From contig NZ_CP069396.1 of the NCBI RefSeq assembly GCF_016887565.1, positions 1,453,001 through 1,517,000 on the forward strand: a stretch of DNA of 64,000 nucleotides, in the 5' to 3' direction. Source of the stretch: Archangium violaceum (GTDB taxonomy: Bacteria > Myxococcota > Myxococcia > Myxococcales > Myxococcaceae). Made by a program: the position numbers and the translations under genes. The notes under the pieces are model-generated. The model did not search any database and was not told the origin of the DNA. It saw nothing but the letters and a program-made list of their open reading frames with translations. Numbering within the stretch: the stretch's first letter is position 1; every line of letters starts with the position of its first letter. Below are positions 25,550-34,573 of the stretch, piece by piece.

Positions 25550-25583
25550 AAAAAGGAGCGGCCCGTCCGGGGGGAGGCCGCTC
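25550..25583 (-). terminator. Rho-independent-like terminator
   Basis: Stem GAGCGGCC / GGCCGCTC with a 12-nt loop, followed on the minus strand by CTTTTTC. A second stop signal behind the protease A hairpin. Confidence 0.65.
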
Positions 25584-25629
25584 GAGGCGCGGGCGTCCTG
25601 CTTCATGGACGTCGGCCCCACGAAAGCAA

Positions 25630-25660
25630 GACGCCGGAGCGCTCGAGGCGCTCCGGCGTC
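25630..25660 (-). terminator. Terminator hairpin of protease A (duplicated type)
   Basis: 13-bp perfect stem GACGCCGGAGCGC / GCGCTCCGGCGTC with loop TCGAG, followed on the far side by the doubled GACTTCAG motif. The identical 31-bp hairpin stands behind protease C (27812) and a variant behind protease B (26721). Confidence 0.7.
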
Positions 25661-25685
25661 GGGACTTCAGGACTTCAGGCTCGAA

Positions 25686-26576
25686 TCACAGACCGCGGTA
25701 CGTGATGACCAGCGAGTCCATGCGGTCGTTCTGACCGGCCGAGAACGTGTTCATGCACGAGTCGTCGGTGTAGTCCATGAAGTTGGTGATGGGGTCCACA
25801 GCACCGCCGGAGCAGGTGTCGCGGCCGCTCGGGCAGCCGAAGGCGGCGGAGGCCTCGGGAGCGGTGTCGCTCACGCTGTCACCCGGGTTGGCGCAGCCAC
25901 CCTGGAAGGTGTGGTACAGGCCCAGCCAGTGACCGGCCTCGTGGGTGAGCGTATCGCCCTCGTTGTACGGAGCCGCGGAGCCGCCGGGCAGCGACGAGTA
26001 CAGGACGACCACGCCGTCCATGCTCGGCTGCGAGGCGTAGCTGGAGGGGAAGGTCGCCCAGCCCAGCAGGCCCTGGCCCATGTTGTTGGAGTAGATGTTC
26101 AGGTCGCCCGCGCCGCCCTTGCGCAGCGCCGCCTTCATCTTCTTCTCGCAGGCGCCGCCAGCGCAGGTGTACCACTGGGAGTTGGTGGTGCGGTCCGTGC
26201 TCACCAGGGTAAAGCGGAACGGGGTGTTCGCGTAGGCGGAGTTCAGCACGGAGATCTGGCTGGCGATCTGCGCGTCCGAGATGTTGCCAGCCGAGGTGGT
26301 GCCGTTGTTGATGACGTGCCAGTAGACGTTGATGTTCACCGAGCCGTTGGCGCGGGCCTGGGCCTTCACGCGGCCAGCCAGGGCCATCTCCACGGCAGAC
26401 TGCTCCTCCGCGGACAGGTCAGGAGTCGCGCAGCCGCGAACGTCGGGCACCGCCTGCTGCGTGGTGGGCTGCTCCTCGGCCGGTGTCTGCTCGGCGCTGG
26501 TGCAACCGCCCAGCGCGAGGACGGCGCCCAGGATCATCGCGAACTTTCCACCCTTCGAGAAAACGCTACGGGTCAT
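25686..26576 (-). CDS. M43-type zinc metalloprotease lipoprotein A
   Basis: 296 residues from ATG 26576 (GAGGAG upstream). A signal peptide ends at lipobox ALGGC (Cys25). The zinc motif [11 protein letters not shown] (His212, Glu213, His216, His222) and the downstream Met-turn [11 protein letters not shown] identify an M43 (pappalysin/cytophagalysin-type) peptidase; [15 protein letters not shown] is typical of the family. It is probably an outer-surface or exported protease. It is one of three tandem paralogs; compared with B and C it carries extra cysteines (TCAGGACEKK) near residue 140. Confidence 0.92.
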   Translation of the reverse strand: MTRSVFSKGGKFAMILGAVLALGGCTSAEQTPAEEQPTTQQAVPDVRGCATPDLSAEEQSAVEMALAGRVKAQARANGSVNINVYWHVINNGTTSAGNISDAQIASQISVLNSAYANTPFRFTLVSTDRTTNSQWYTCAGGACEKKMKAALRKGGAGDLNIYSNNMGQGLLGWATFPSSYASQPSMDGVVVLYSSLPGGSAAPYNEGDTLTHEAGHWLGLYHTFQGGCANPGDSVSDTAPEASAAFGCPSGRDTCSGGAVDPITNFMDYTDDSCMNTFSAGQNDRMDSLVITYRGL

Positions 26577-26604
26577 TGCCGACTCCTCGGAAAAAGAGAC
26601 TTTC

Positions 26605-26633
26605 CTTATACCTCGGGGAGGTGACACAAACAA
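26605..26633 (-). promoter_or_regulatory. Sigma-70-like promoter of protease A
   Basis: Minus-strand -35 TTGTTT, 17-bp spacer, -10 TATAAG, about 30 nt upstream of the ATG. Equivalent -35/-10 pairs with the same 17-bp spacing precede proteases B and C. Confidence 0.6.
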
Positions 26634-26720
26634 TGGGAGGTGTGACTTTTCTGGAAGATTCCAGTCACATGGATGTGTGGAAATCTCCGCGAGCCGCGTG
26701 CACCGTGTGAAAAACACGAA

Positions 26721-26747
26721 CGCCGGAGCGCGGGGGGCGCTCCGGCG
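26721..26747 (-). terminator. Terminator hairpin of protease B
   Basis: 11-bp stem CGCCGGAGCGC / GCGCTCCGGCG with loop GGGGG; on the minus strand a TTTTTC run follows after 8 nt. Variant of the hairpin behind proteases A and C, with the same doubled GACTTCAG motif on the gene side. Confidence 0.65.
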
Positions 26748-26774
26748 TCGGGACTTCAGGACTTCAGGTGAGGC

Positions 26775-27668
26775 CTACTTGCCGAGGCGGTAGGTCGACC
26801 AGAACGAGTCCATGCGGGCAATCTGGCCGGCGGAGAACCGGTCCATGCAGTAGTCGTCCGTGTAGTCCATGAAGTTGGTGATGGGGTCCACGCCCGTTTC
26901 GCGGCAGGTGTCGCGGCCCGTCGGGCAGCCGTAGGCGGCGGACTGCTCGGCCGGGGTGTCGCTCACGTAGTCGTTGGTCTTCTGGCAGCCGCCCTGGAAC
27001 GTGTGGTACAGGCCCAGCCAGTGTCCCACCTCGTGGGTGGCGGTGTCGCCCAGGTTGTAGGGGGCCGCGGAGCCGCCGGGCAGCGAGGTGTTGAGGATGA
27101 CCACGCCGTCATCCGAGGGGTTTCCGGCGTACCAGTTGGGGAAGGTCGCCCAGCCGAGCAGGCCGCCACCGGGGCTGCTGATGTACATGTTCAGGTCGTC
27201 GGCGGTGCCCTTGCGCAGCGCGGTCTTCATCGCCGCCTCGGCCGCGGTGTCCGGGCCAGCGGTGTACCAGGTGCTGTTGGTGGTGCGGTCCGTGCTCACC
27301 AGGGTGAAGCGGAACGGGGTGTTCGCGTAGGCCGCGTTCAGCACCGCCAGCTGGTCGGCGATCATCGTGTCGGGGATGTCACCGTTGGAGATGCCCGTGC
27401 CCTTGTTGATGACGTGGGCGTAGACGGGGATGTTGATGGACCCGGTGGCCGCCAGCGCGCCGCGGTGCTGGCTGAGCAGCGCCTGGACGCTCTCCGTCTC
27501 CTGCTCGGACGGGGTCGGCGTGGCGCAGCCGTGGATCGCCTCGGGGGCCGCCTGCTGCGTGGTGGGCTCGGCCGGCTTCTGCTCGGAGCTGCTGCAACCG
27601 CCCAGGGCCAGCACCGCGCCCAGCATCACCGCGAACTTTCCACCCTTCGAGACAACGTTACGGGACAT
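26775..27668 (-). CDS. M43-type zinc metalloprotease lipoprotein B
   Basis: 297 residues from ATG 27668. Lipobox ALGGC at Cys25, zinc motif [11 protein letters not shown], Met-turn [11 protein letters not shown]. The N-terminal 25 residues are nearly identical to those of A and C ([19 protein letters not shown]), and the rest is clearly homologous, so this is a tandem duplicate. The mature N-terminus ([15 protein letters not shown]) is a low-complexity tether. Own promoter and terminator, so the three genes can be expressed separately. Confidence 0.92.
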   Translation of the reverse strand: MSRNVVSKGGKFAVMLGAVLALGGCSSSEQKPAEPTTQQAAPEAIHGCATPTPSEQETESVQALLSQHRGALAATGSINIPVYAHVINKGTGISNGDIPDTMIADQLAVLNAAYANTPFRFTLVSTDRTTNSTWYTAGPDTAAEAAMKTALRKGTADDLNMYISSPGGGLLGWATFPNWYAGNPSDDGVVILNTSLPGGSAAPYNLGDTATHEVGHWLGLYHTFQGGCQKTNDYVSDTPAEQSAAYGCPTGRDTCRETGVDPITNFMDYTDDYCMDRFSAGQIARMDSFWSTYRLGK

Positions 27669-27697
27669 TTCCAACTCCTCGGGAAAAGTTGTTGCCT

Positions 27698-27726
27698 CTT
27701 GTATCTCAAGAAATTGGCACGAGCAA
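27698..27726 (-). promoter_or_regulatory. Sigma-70-like promoter of protease B
   Basis: Minus-strand -35 TTGCTC, 17-bp spacer, -10 TACAAG; the -35 is identical to that of protease C. Confidence 0.55.
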
Positions 27727-27811
27727 CCGGGTAAGCTGCGTTTCATGAAAAATTACAGCAGCCCGGGAGATGGAGAAGGACGGGTAATGAAGAGAAAGCC
27801 CGCAAAAGCAA

Positions 27812-27842
27812 GACGCCGGAGCGCTCGAGGCGCTCCGGCGTC
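27812..27842 (-). terminator. Terminator hairpin of protease C
   Basis: 31-bp hairpin identical to the one at 25630 (13-bp stem, loop TCGAG), also preceded by the repeated GACTTCAGGAC motif. Confidence 0.7.
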
Positions 27843-27868
27843 GGGGACTTCAGGACCTCAGGCCCGGC

Positions 27869-28765
27869 TTACTTGCCGTAGCGGTAGGAGGCCCACATCG
27901 AGTCCATGCGGGCGATCTGGCCGGCGGTGAACCGGTCCATGCAGGAGTCGTCGGTGTAGTCCATGAAGTTGTAGATGGGGTCCACACCGGTGGTGGTGCA
28001 GGTGTCGCGGCCCGCGGGGCAGCCGTAGGCGGCGGACTGCTCGGCCGGGGTGTCGCTCACGCTGTCATTGGTGGTGGAGCAGCCACCCTGGAAGGTGTGG
28101 TACAGGCCCAGCCAGTGGCCGACCTCGTGGGTGCCCGTGTCGCCCAGGTTGTAGGGGGCCGCGGAGCCGCCGGGCAGCGAGGTGTTGAGGATGACCACGC
28201 CGTCCATCTTGGGGCTGGAGGTGTAGGAGCTGGGGAAGGTGGCCCAGCCCAGCAGGCCGCCACCGGGGCTGCTGAAGTACATGTTCAGGTCGTCCGCCGT
28301 GCCCTTGCGCAGCGTGTTCTTCATGGACGACTCGGCACTGGTGCTCGGGCCAGCGGTGTACCAGGTGCTGTTGGTGGTGCGGTCCGTGGCGACCAGGGCG
28401 AACTTGAACGGGGTGTTGGCGTAGGCCGCGTTCAGCACGGAGATCTGGCTGGCGATCATCGAGTCGGGGATGTCACCGTTGGTCGTGCCCGTGCCCTTGC
28501 GGATGACGTGGGCATAGACGTTGATGGTGATGGAGCCGACCGGGTAGGCCTGCGCGTTGGTGCGGCCCGCGAGGAACGCGTCGACGGAGGCCTGCTCCTC
28601 GGCGGACGGAGTCGGTGTGGCACAGCCGTGGAGTGGGGCGGCCTGCTCAGATGCCGGCTTCTGCTCCTCGGCCGGCTTCTGCTCGGCGCTGCAACCACCC
28701 AGCGCGACGACGGCACCCAGGACCACCGCGAACTTGCCACTCTTCGAGAAAACGTTGCGGGACAT
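27869..28765 (-). CDS. M43-type zinc metalloprotease lipoprotein C
   Basis: 298 residues from ATG 28765 (GAGGAGT upstream). Lipobox ALGGC, tether rich in Glu/Lys/Pro ([13 protein letters not shown]), zinc motif [11 protein letters not shown] and Met-turn [11 protein letters not shown]. Closest to B in the catalytic part. First of the three in transcription order; flanked upstream by the terminator of the FAAL operon. Likely secreted protease; whether the three differ in substrate cannot be read from the sequence. Confidence 0.92.
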   Translation of the reverse strand: MSRNVFSKSGKFAVVLGAVVALGGCSAEQKPAEEQKPASEQAAPLHGCATPTPSAEEQASVDAFLAGRTNAQAYPVGSITINVYAHVIRKGTGTTNGDIPDSMIASQISVLNAAYANTPFKFALVATDRTTNSTWYTAGPSTSAESSMKNTLRKGTADDLNMYFSSPGGGLLGWATFPSSYTSSPKMDGVVILNTSLPGGSAAPYNLGDTGTHEVGHWLGLYHTFQGGCSTTNDSVSDTPAEQSAAYGCPAGRDTCTTTGVDPIYNFMDYTDDSCMDRFTAGQIARMDSMWASYRYGK

Positions 28766-28794
28766 TTCCGACTCCTCGGAAAAAGATGCGGCAC

Positions 28795-28823
28795 CTTATA
28801 GCCCGAGAATAAGCAGCGAGCAA
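28795..28823 (-). promoter_or_regulatory. Sigma-70-like promoter of protease C
   Basis: Minus-strand -35 TTGCTC, 17-bp spacer, -10 TATAAG, with a leader containing TTTTTCCGAGGAGT that is shared with protease A. Confidence 0.6.
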
Positions 28824-28869
28824 GGGAGCATGCGGAATTTCTGAAAACACGCGCGGAGTGCGCGAAAAA

Positions 28870-28906
28870 GGAGAGCCCCGACACTCGCGGTGTGTCGGGG
28901 CTCTCC
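28870..28906 (-). terminator. Rho-independent terminator of the second FAAL/PKS operon
   Basis: Perfect 15-bp stem GGAGAGCCCCGACAC / GTGTCGGGGCTCTCC with a 7-nt loop, followed on the minus strand by TTTTTCG. It lies 33 bp behind the FAAL stop. Confidence 0.85.
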
Positions 28907-28938
28907 GGAAACAGCGGGAGGATGTGTGGAGCGGAGCG

Positions 28939-30780
28939 TCAGTGCACGATGGCCTGACGGGCCGGGGGCGCCACCAGCAGGGAGAGGTTCTCGAAGGCCT
29001 CGATGTTCTGCCGGATGTAGGCGCGCTTGATCTTCCCGCTGGTCGTCTTGGGCACGGTGTGCGGGCCCACGGGGATGACGCGGTTGGGGCGTACGCCGGA
29101 GCCCTGGTAGACCATCTCCTCCACGTGCTTGCACAGCTGGCGCACGACGTCGGGCTTGGTCTCGGTGGTCTCGCAGACGACGACGATGTCCTCGGTGCCC
29201 GTCTGGAGGTTGGCGACGCCCACGGCGGCCACGCAGCCGGCGCGCACCCCGGCCACCTGGGCGGCCGCGTTCTCCATGGTGTACGGGTGGTGGTTCTCGC
29301 CCGCCTTGATGATGAGGTCCTTGCTGCGGCCGCAGATGAAGAGCTGGCCCTCGGCGAGGAAGCCCAGGTCGCCCGTGTGCAGCCAGCCGTCGCGCAGCAC
29401 GCTGTCGGTGGCCTCCGCGTTCTTGTAGTAGCCGCCGAAGAGCGAGGTGCCGCGCAGGAGGATTTCACCCTCGTGGCGCTCGGGCACTTCCCGGCCCTCC
29501 TCGTCGACGATGCGGATGTCGATGCCGCGCAGCACCCGGCCCACGCTCAGCACCGTGAGCGCGTCCGGGCCGTTCTCGTTGAGGGACACGGCCTGACGCT
29601 TCGTGGCCAGCGCCGAGCGCGAGAGCGTCTCGAAGCGCACCGGCTCGCTCCGGTCGCGGATGGACACGCCCACCACCATCTCCGCCATGCCGTACGAGGG
29701 CCGCCAGGCGTTCGGCTCGAAGCCGTACGGCTGGAAGCGCTCGGTGAAGTGGCGCACGGTGTCGGCGTGGATGAACTCGGCGGCGTTGTAGGCCCGCTTC
29801 CACGAGCTCAGGTCCAACCCCTCCACCTCGGCGTCCTTGATGCGCTTGACGCACAGCTGGTAGGCGAAGTTGGGCCCGAAGGACGAGGTGGCGCGGAAGT
29901 ACTGAATCGCCCACAGCCAGCGCGAGGGCTTGAGCAGGAAGCCGAAGGGCGGCATGAGCGCCGTCGGAATCCCGTGGACGAACGAGGCCAGGGTGGAGGC
30001 CACCAGTCCCATGTCGTGGAACAGGGGCAGCCAGCACACCATCAGGTCATCCGAGTCCCAGTGGCTGATCTCCCCCATGGCCGCGCAGTTGGCGAAGAGG
30101 GCGCGGTGGGAGATTTGGATGCCCTTGGGCGAGTCCGTGGTGCCGGAGGTGAACTGGATGAAGGCCACGTCCTCGGCGCCGCAGGTGGGCGGCTCGAAGG
30201 GCTCTGCGTCCACGTCCAGGTCCTTCACGGTGGCGGCGAAGGGCGCGTCCTGGCCCGGCTCGGCCTGGTAGTCCTTGAGGGACTCCTGGGCCAGGTCCAG
30301 GAAGTCCGGGTCGATGAGGATGCCCCGGGCGCCCAGCAGCTTGAGCTTGACGCGCAGCCGCTCGCCCCAGGCCTGCACGGACACCTTCGAGGAGGGCAGC
30401 TCGATGAGGCACGGGGTGGCGCCCACCAGGCTGCAGGCGAAGAAGCTCTCGAGGAACTCGGGGCTGGTGTCGAAGGAGAGCACCACCCGGTCGCCCTGAC
30501 GCACGCCGCGGGCGCGCAGGCTGGCGCCCAGGCGCTGAGCGTTGTGGTGCAGGTCCCCCGCGGTGAGGACGGTGAGCTTCTCCTCGAGGTCCGCGAAGTA
30601 GAAGAGGGGCTGGGAGGGGCGCGTGCGCGCCCAGTGCACCACGGCCTCGGACAGGGTCTGTACCGGCGCCACGGTGGCATGGGTGGGCGCGCGCTGGGGA
30701 ATCTCACGGCTGGCGTGACGCCCCACTCCGGGGCCCAGTCGCACGCTCCCCGTCTGGCGTCGCAGGGGTTGCTGGCTCAT
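28939..30780 (-). CDS. Fatty-acyl-AMP ligase (FAAL-like), operon 2
   Basis: 613 residues. Motifs: IQFTSGTTDSPKGIQISHRA (ATP binding), WLPLFHDMGLVAS, SSFGPNFAYQLCVKRIKD, PSYGMAEMVVGVS, GWLHTGDLGF, and the C-terminal lysine in PKTTSGKIKRAYIR. The N-terminus carries about 45 extra residues (MSQQPLRRQTGSV...) before the ligase domain. It should activate a fatty acid and pass it to the ACP encoded at the head of the operon. Follows the PKS gene by 31 bp; its terminator is at 28870. Confidence 0.93.
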   Translation of the reverse strand: MSQQPLRRQTGSVRLGPGVGRHASREIPQRAPTHATVAPVQTLSEAVVHWARTRPSQPLFYFADLEEKLTVLTAGDLHHNAQRLGASLRARGVRQGDRVVLSFDTSPEFLESFFACSLVGATPCLIELPSSKVSVQAWGERLRVKLKLLGARGILIDPDFLDLAQESLKDYQAEPGQDAPFAATVKDLDVDAEPFEPPTCGAEDVAFIQFTSGTTDSPKGIQISHRALFANCAAMGEISHWDSDDLMVCWLPLFHDMGLVASTLASFVHGIPTALMPPFGFLLKPSRWLWAIQYFRATSSFGPNFAYQLCVKRIKDAEVEGLDLSSWKRAYNAAEFIHADTVRHFTERFQPYGFEPNAWRPSYGMAEMVVGVSIRDRSEPVRFETLSRSALATKRQAVSLNENGPDALTVLSVGRVLRGIDIRIVDEEGREVPERHEGEILLRGTSLFGGYYKNAEATDSVLRDGWLHTGDLGFLAEGQLFICGRSKDLIIKAGENHHPYTMENAAAQVAGVRAGCVAAVGVANLQTGTEDIVVVCETTETKPDVVRQLCKHVEEMVYQGSGVRPNRVIPVGPHTVPKTTSGKIKRAYIRQNIEAFENLSLLVAPPARQAIVH

Positions 30781-30811
30781 CGATGTATGTCCTCGGTGAA
30801 GGAGACCGGTG

Positions 30812-31870
30812 TCAGAACCGGACCAGCGCGCCTTCGACGGTCAGCCCGGGGCCGAAGGCCAGCATCACGCCGTACTCGCCCCGCTGCGGCTTGTCCGCCT
30901 TGAGCATGTGCTCGAGCACCAGCATGACGGTGGCCGACGAGCAGTTGCCGTACTCGCCCAGCACGTGCCAAGTGGAGGCCAGCTGCGCCTCCGTCAGCTT
31001 GAGCTGCTTGCCGAGCATCTCGACAATCTTGGGACCGCCGGGGTGGATGATCCAATGCTTCACGTCACCCACGGACAGCTTCTCGGGCCCGAGCAGCTTC
31101 TCCAGGTAGGCGTGGATGTTCTCGGCGATGACGAAGGGAACGTAGGGCGACAGCGTCATGAAGAAGCCGTCGTTCTTGATGTTCCACGTCATCAGCTCGT
31201 GGGTGCCCCAGATCTGCTCGGTATGGGTGCGGATGAACTGCACGCCCTCGCCGTCCGGAGCGCTGCCCACCACGGCGGACGCGCTGGTGTCACCGAAGAG
31301 GGCCTGGATGACGGCCTGCTCGGCGTTGGCGTCGGAGCGGAACTGGAGCGAGCTGAACTCGGTGCAGTTGATGATGACGTGCTCGTCCGGACGCGCCGCG
31401 AGGCTGTCCATCGCCACCTTCAGCACGTTGAAGGCGGCGAAGCAGCCCATGTGACCGATGAAGGTGCGGCGGATGCTCGAGGTGAGCTCGAACTGCTTGG
31501 CGATGAAGTACTCGGGGGTGGGGCCCATGTAGCCGGTGCAGCTGGCCATGGCGATGCTGCCCACCTTGCTGCGGTCCACCTGGGCGAGCACCTTGCCCAC
31601 CGAGCGTCCCGCGACATCCAACACCGTCTTCTCGAAGACCTCCGAGCGGTCCCCCGTGGGCACCGAGCCGTTGGCCAGGGCCTGGCGGGGGTCCCACGCG
31701 AAGTAGCGGCTGCGCACGCGCGTGTTCTTGACGATGCGCTCGGCGTTGGGGACCTTCTCGTACCACTTCTTCAGGAGGCCTTCGTACATCTCCTCCTGCG
31801 TCACCTTGAAGGGCGGAAACTCGCTACCAATGGCCAGCAGCGTGGGGCGAGTGGCCGGCGCCTGACTCAT
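30812..31870 (-). CDS. Type III polyketide synthase, operon 2
   Basis: 352 residues with catalytic triad Cys143 (GHMGCFAAFN), His276 (WIIHPGGPK) and Asn309 (EYGNCSSATV); the His-Asn distance of 33 equals that of plant chalcone synthase. ATG 31870 shares ATGA with the ACP stop. The sequence around the triad (GYMGPTPEYFIAKQF) and the rest differ much from the operon 1 enzyme, so the two are probably not a recent duplication and may make different rings. Confidence 0.95.
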   Translation of the reverse strand: MSQAPATRPTLLAIGSEFPPFKVTQEEMYEGLLKKWYEKVPNAERIVKNTRVRSRYFAWDPRQALANGSVPTGDRSEVFEKTVLDVAGRSVGKVLAQVDRSKVGSIAMASCTGYMGPTPEYFIAKQFELTSSIRRTFIGHMGCFAAFNVLKVAMDSLAARPDEHVIINCTEFSSLQFRSDANAEQAVIQALFGDTSASAVVGSAPDGEGVQFIRTHTEQIWGTHELMTWNIKNDGFFMTLSPYVPFVIAENIHAYLEKLLGPEKLSVGDVKHWIIHPGGPKIVEMLGKQLKLTEAQLASTWHVLGEYGNCSSATVMLVLEHMLKADKPQRGEYGVMLAFGPGLTVEGALVRF

Positions 31871-32205
31871 GCCGCCTCCACCTGCTGCTCACCTTGCCGC
31901 TCGGAGGCGGCCGGCTCGCTCTTGGAGGCACCCGTGGCGCGGGAGGCCGTCATGTGCTCGTCGATGTAATCCACCAGGCTGCCCACGGTGTCGTGACCGC
32001 GGCGCGATGCCTTGATGTACCAGGGCGTGAACTCGATATCCGCCACCTCTTCCTTCAGACGAGAGATGAGCGACTCGAGGTACAGGGAGTCCATGCCCAG
32101 ATCATACGTCATCGAGGCGAACTCGTTCACGTCGTCCGGGAACAGACCGGAGTTCATCGTGAGGATCATGTTGCGGACGTGATCGAGAATCTGCTGCCGG
32201 TCCAT
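31867..32205 (-). CDS. Acyl carrier protein, operon 2
   Basis: 112 residues from ATG 32205, just behind AGGAGG. Phosphopantetheine site Ser40 in YDLGMDSLYLESLI. A charged C-terminal tail of about 30 residues (ASKSEPAASERQGEQQVEAA) is unusual for an ACP and may be a linker or docking segment. First gene of the operon; start codon 45 nt below the predicted transcription start. Confidence 0.9.
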   Translation of the reverse strand: MDRQQILDHVRNMILTMNSGLFPDDVNEFASMTYDLGMDSLYLESLISRLKEEVADIEFTPWYIKASRRGHDTVGSLVDYIDEHMTASRATGASKSEPAASERQGEQQVEAA

Positions 32206-32257
32206 AGGGCCTCCTGCAACCTCAGTATCGGGCGTGCCCCCCTTCAACTGTTGTGAA

Positions 32258-32286
32258 ACATTACAGCCCTACGCTTCCCGGGTCAA
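32258..32286 (-). promoter_or_regulatory. Sigma-70-like promoter of ACP-PKS-FAAL operon 2
   Basis: Minus-strand -35 TTGACC, exact 17-bp spacer, -10 TAATGT. The region is unusually AT-rich for this genome. Confidence 0.7.
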
Positions 32287-32405
32287 TACCCGAAAATTTG
32301 GCGTTTTCCTGAATCCTGGTAGGGGGGTCGATCCTTTGGGATAACGCGAAGGGGGGCTCTTCGCACGGGCCCGACTCATGCTGTGTACCGGCGAGTCTGA
32401 AAAAA

Positions 32406-32436
32406 ACCCCGCGACCGGAGGATCCGGCCGCGGGGT
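32406..32436 (-). terminator. Rho-independent terminator behind the methyl-accepting protein
   Basis: Stem ACCCCGCG-CCGG / CCGG-CGCGGGGT with one mismatch and a short loop, followed on the minus strand by a run of seven T (32400-32406). It ends transcripts from the gene at 32471. Confidence 0.85.
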
Positions 32437-32470
32437 CAGGTGAGTGGCGGGTGTAGGACGGAGGGGGTTG

Positions 32471-34267
32471 CTACTCGACGCGGTACTGGCGGACGAGCTG
32501 ATTGACCTGGTCGGACACCTGCTGGAGGGTGCCGGCGGCTTCCTGGGTGGACTCGAGCCGCTCCAACGACTGGTCCATGCTGCGCGACATGTCGGCGATG
32601 GCCGTGAAAATCTGGGCGAAGCCGGAATTCTGCTGACTGACGGCGGCGGTGATCTGCCGCACGGCGGAGGAGCTCTCGTGCACCATCTGCGAGAGCTGGC
32701 GGAGGCTGTCGCCGGAGGTCTTCACCTTGTCGAGGCCACCCTCGACCTGGGCGGCGCCCACGTCCGTCATGGCGACGGCGTCGTTGATGGCGCTGCCCAC
32801 CTCCTCGAGGATGTTGCGGATGCGGCCGGTGGCGCGGATGGACTGGTCGGCGAGGTTGCGGATTTCGCGGGCCACCACGCCGAAGCCCTTGCCGTGCTCG
32901 CCCGAGCGAACGGCTTCGATGGCGGCGTTGAGCGCGAGCATGTTGGACTGGTCGGCCAGGTCCTTCACCGCCTCGGTGATGTTGCCGATCTGCTGGGCGC
33001 TGGAGTGCAGACGCTCCATCTTGGTGCGGATGGCGTGCACCGAGTCGCGGATGACGGAGAAGCCGGCGATGGTCTGCTCGATGGCGTTGGAGCCGGCGCG
33101 GCCCAGCTCCTCGGCGTGGGTGACGACGTTGAGCACCGCCTCGGCGCGCTGGGCGGTGAGGTCGGAGGTCTGTTTGATCTCCTGGGCGGTGACGTTCGTC
33201 TCCTGGATGGTGGTGGCCTGGATGGTGAGGGCCTGACGCTGGGTGTCGTTGGCGCTGCGCAGGGTGGCGCCGGCCTCGGCCAGCTGGGTGGCGGCGCTCT
33301 CGAGCGCGCGGGGGACGGCGCTCAGCTGGTTGATGATGGAGTTGAGGCCGAAGGCCAGGTCGCCGATCTCATCGGTGGACACCCACTCGGGCGGGCGCAC
33401 CTTGCCGATGGAGAGGTACTCGATGGCCTGGAGCACCGCCTGCGAGCCCTGCTCCTGGCGGCGCGCCAGCATCCAGGCGGAGACGGCGGGCAGGGAGATC
33501 ATCATGATGGCGAGCACCAGCGCGGGTACGCTCAGCTCGGAGAGCAGCGAGCTGGTGAGGCCGCTGACGAGGGCGGCGGCCTGGTGCTGGCCGGAGTTCA
33601 TGAGCTGGGAGACGAGCTGCTGCTGCACGAGGCCCGTCTGCACGCCGACGATGACGCCGCCCAGCACGATGATGGAGAGCGCGCAGACGATGAAGGCGTA
33701 GGGCAGGAACCAGGACTGGCGCAGCCAGAAGAAGCTGGTCTGCAGCACGCGCAGGGACGGATTGCGGCCCTGCTCCTCGAGCGCCAGCGGCATGACCCAC
33801 CGCTCGACGATGATGCCCACGGGGAAGGCCAGCAGCAGGCTGACGGCCACGCCGATGATGGTGCCGAGCGCGACCAGCCAGAGGCTCTTGCCGAACCAGA
33901 TGCACACCTCGAGGCTGAAGATGCACGCGCCGATGGCGAAGGAGCCCGCCTGGCCGTAGAAGGCCACGCGCCAGGGGAACTTGAGGATGCGTGCCAGCCG
34001 CGACCAGGCCAGGTCGTTCGGGTTGGACGCGATGGCGGTGCGGTGCAGGTACCCGATGAGCAGATGCGGGTACACGTTGCCGCAGATGATGATGACCGGC
34101 GGCAGGAAGTAGAGGACCGAGCGGGGAACTTCGTCCCCCTTCAGGCCCAGGACCATGCCCACCAGATACGCCACGAAGGGCGCACACGGCAGCACGAGGA
34201 CCTGAAAGAGCATGAAGATGCGCTTGGTCAGGGGACGATCGCTGCTCAAAGGGTTGAAGGACGCCAT
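32471..34267 (-). CDS. Methyl-accepting chemotaxis-like protein with polytopic N-terminus
   Basis: 598 residues from ATG 34267. The N-terminal ~260 residues contain about six hydrophobic helices with short loops (for example [37 protein letters not shown]), so there is no large periplasmic sensor; the signal may be sensed in the membrane. A HAMP-like segment ([19 protein letters not shown]) leads into a signalling coiled coil whose tip [20 protein letters not shown] and [16 protein letters not shown] is diagnostic. It likely feeds a Che/Frz-type pathway. Lies between the two operons of the lipid-polyketide region. Confidence 0.9.
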   Translation of the reverse strand: MASFNPLSSDRPLTKRIFMLFQVLVLPCAPFVAYLVGMVLGLKGDEVPRSVLYFLPPVIIICGNVYPHLLIGYLHRTAIASNPNDLAWSRLARILKFPWRVAFYGQAGSFAIGACIFSLEVCIWFGKSLWLVALGTIIGVAVSLLLAFPVGIIVERWVMPLALEEQGRNPSLRVLQTSFFWLRQSWFLPYAFIVCALSIIVLGGVIVGVQTGLVQQQLVSQLMNSGQHQAAALVSGLTSSLLSELSVPALVLAIMMISLPAVSAWMLARRQEQGSQAVLQAIEYLSIGKVRPPEWVSTDEIGDLAFGLNSIINQLSAVPRALESAATQLAEAGATLRSANDTQRQALTIQATTIQETNVTAQEIKQTSDLTAQRAEAVLNVVTHAEELGRAGSNAIEQTIAGFSVIRDSVHAIRTKMERLHSSAQQIGNITEAVKDLADQSNMLALNAAIEAVRSGEHGKGFGVVAREIRNLADQSIRATGRIRNILEEVGSAINDAVAMTDVGAAQVEGGLDKVKTSGDSLRQLSQMVHESSSAVRQITAAVSQQNSGFAQIFTAIADMSRSMDQSLERLESTQEAAGTLQQVSDQVNQLVRQYRVE

Positions 34268-34573
34268 GTGCACGTGAGGGGAGAAGGCGGGGGTTCGGCT
34301 CTGCGCGGCCCTCGGCAGGTGGGAGCGAAGGGGGAGCCACGGACAACGCACCACGTCCCGAGAGTTGGACGGGACGCTACCACCTTTATCGGCGGAGTGC
34401 TTCTCCCTGGCCGGGAGCCCTCCCGGGCTACAGACCTGTTGGCTCCGGACGTCTTCCCGAGCGGTGGGCCCTCGGGCGGGTGGGGGCTCTCCGGCGTGAC
34501 AGGTTGGCAGGCGGCCAGGGACCTGAGAGGGCCTCCTGGCTCGGGAGGAGGGGCGCCGGGAGGTGTGCGGACT
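34268..34573. other. Intergenic region with an inverted repeat upstream of the methyl-accepting gene
   Basis: 306 bp between the FAD oxidase stop and the methyl-accepting start. It contains CGTCCCG-9 nt-CGGGACG at 34354-34376, 87 bp above the start codon, which could be an operator or a small hairpin. No gene or clear promoter recognised. Confidence 0.4.

Larger units (their letters stand above)
25359..25685. other. Intergenic stretch holding two minus-strand hairpin terminators
   Basis: 327 bp without a gene, between the small membrane protein and protease A. It contains the two hairpins listed at 25550 and 25630, both oriented to end transcripts coming from protease A. Nothing else recognised. 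Confidence 0.6.
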
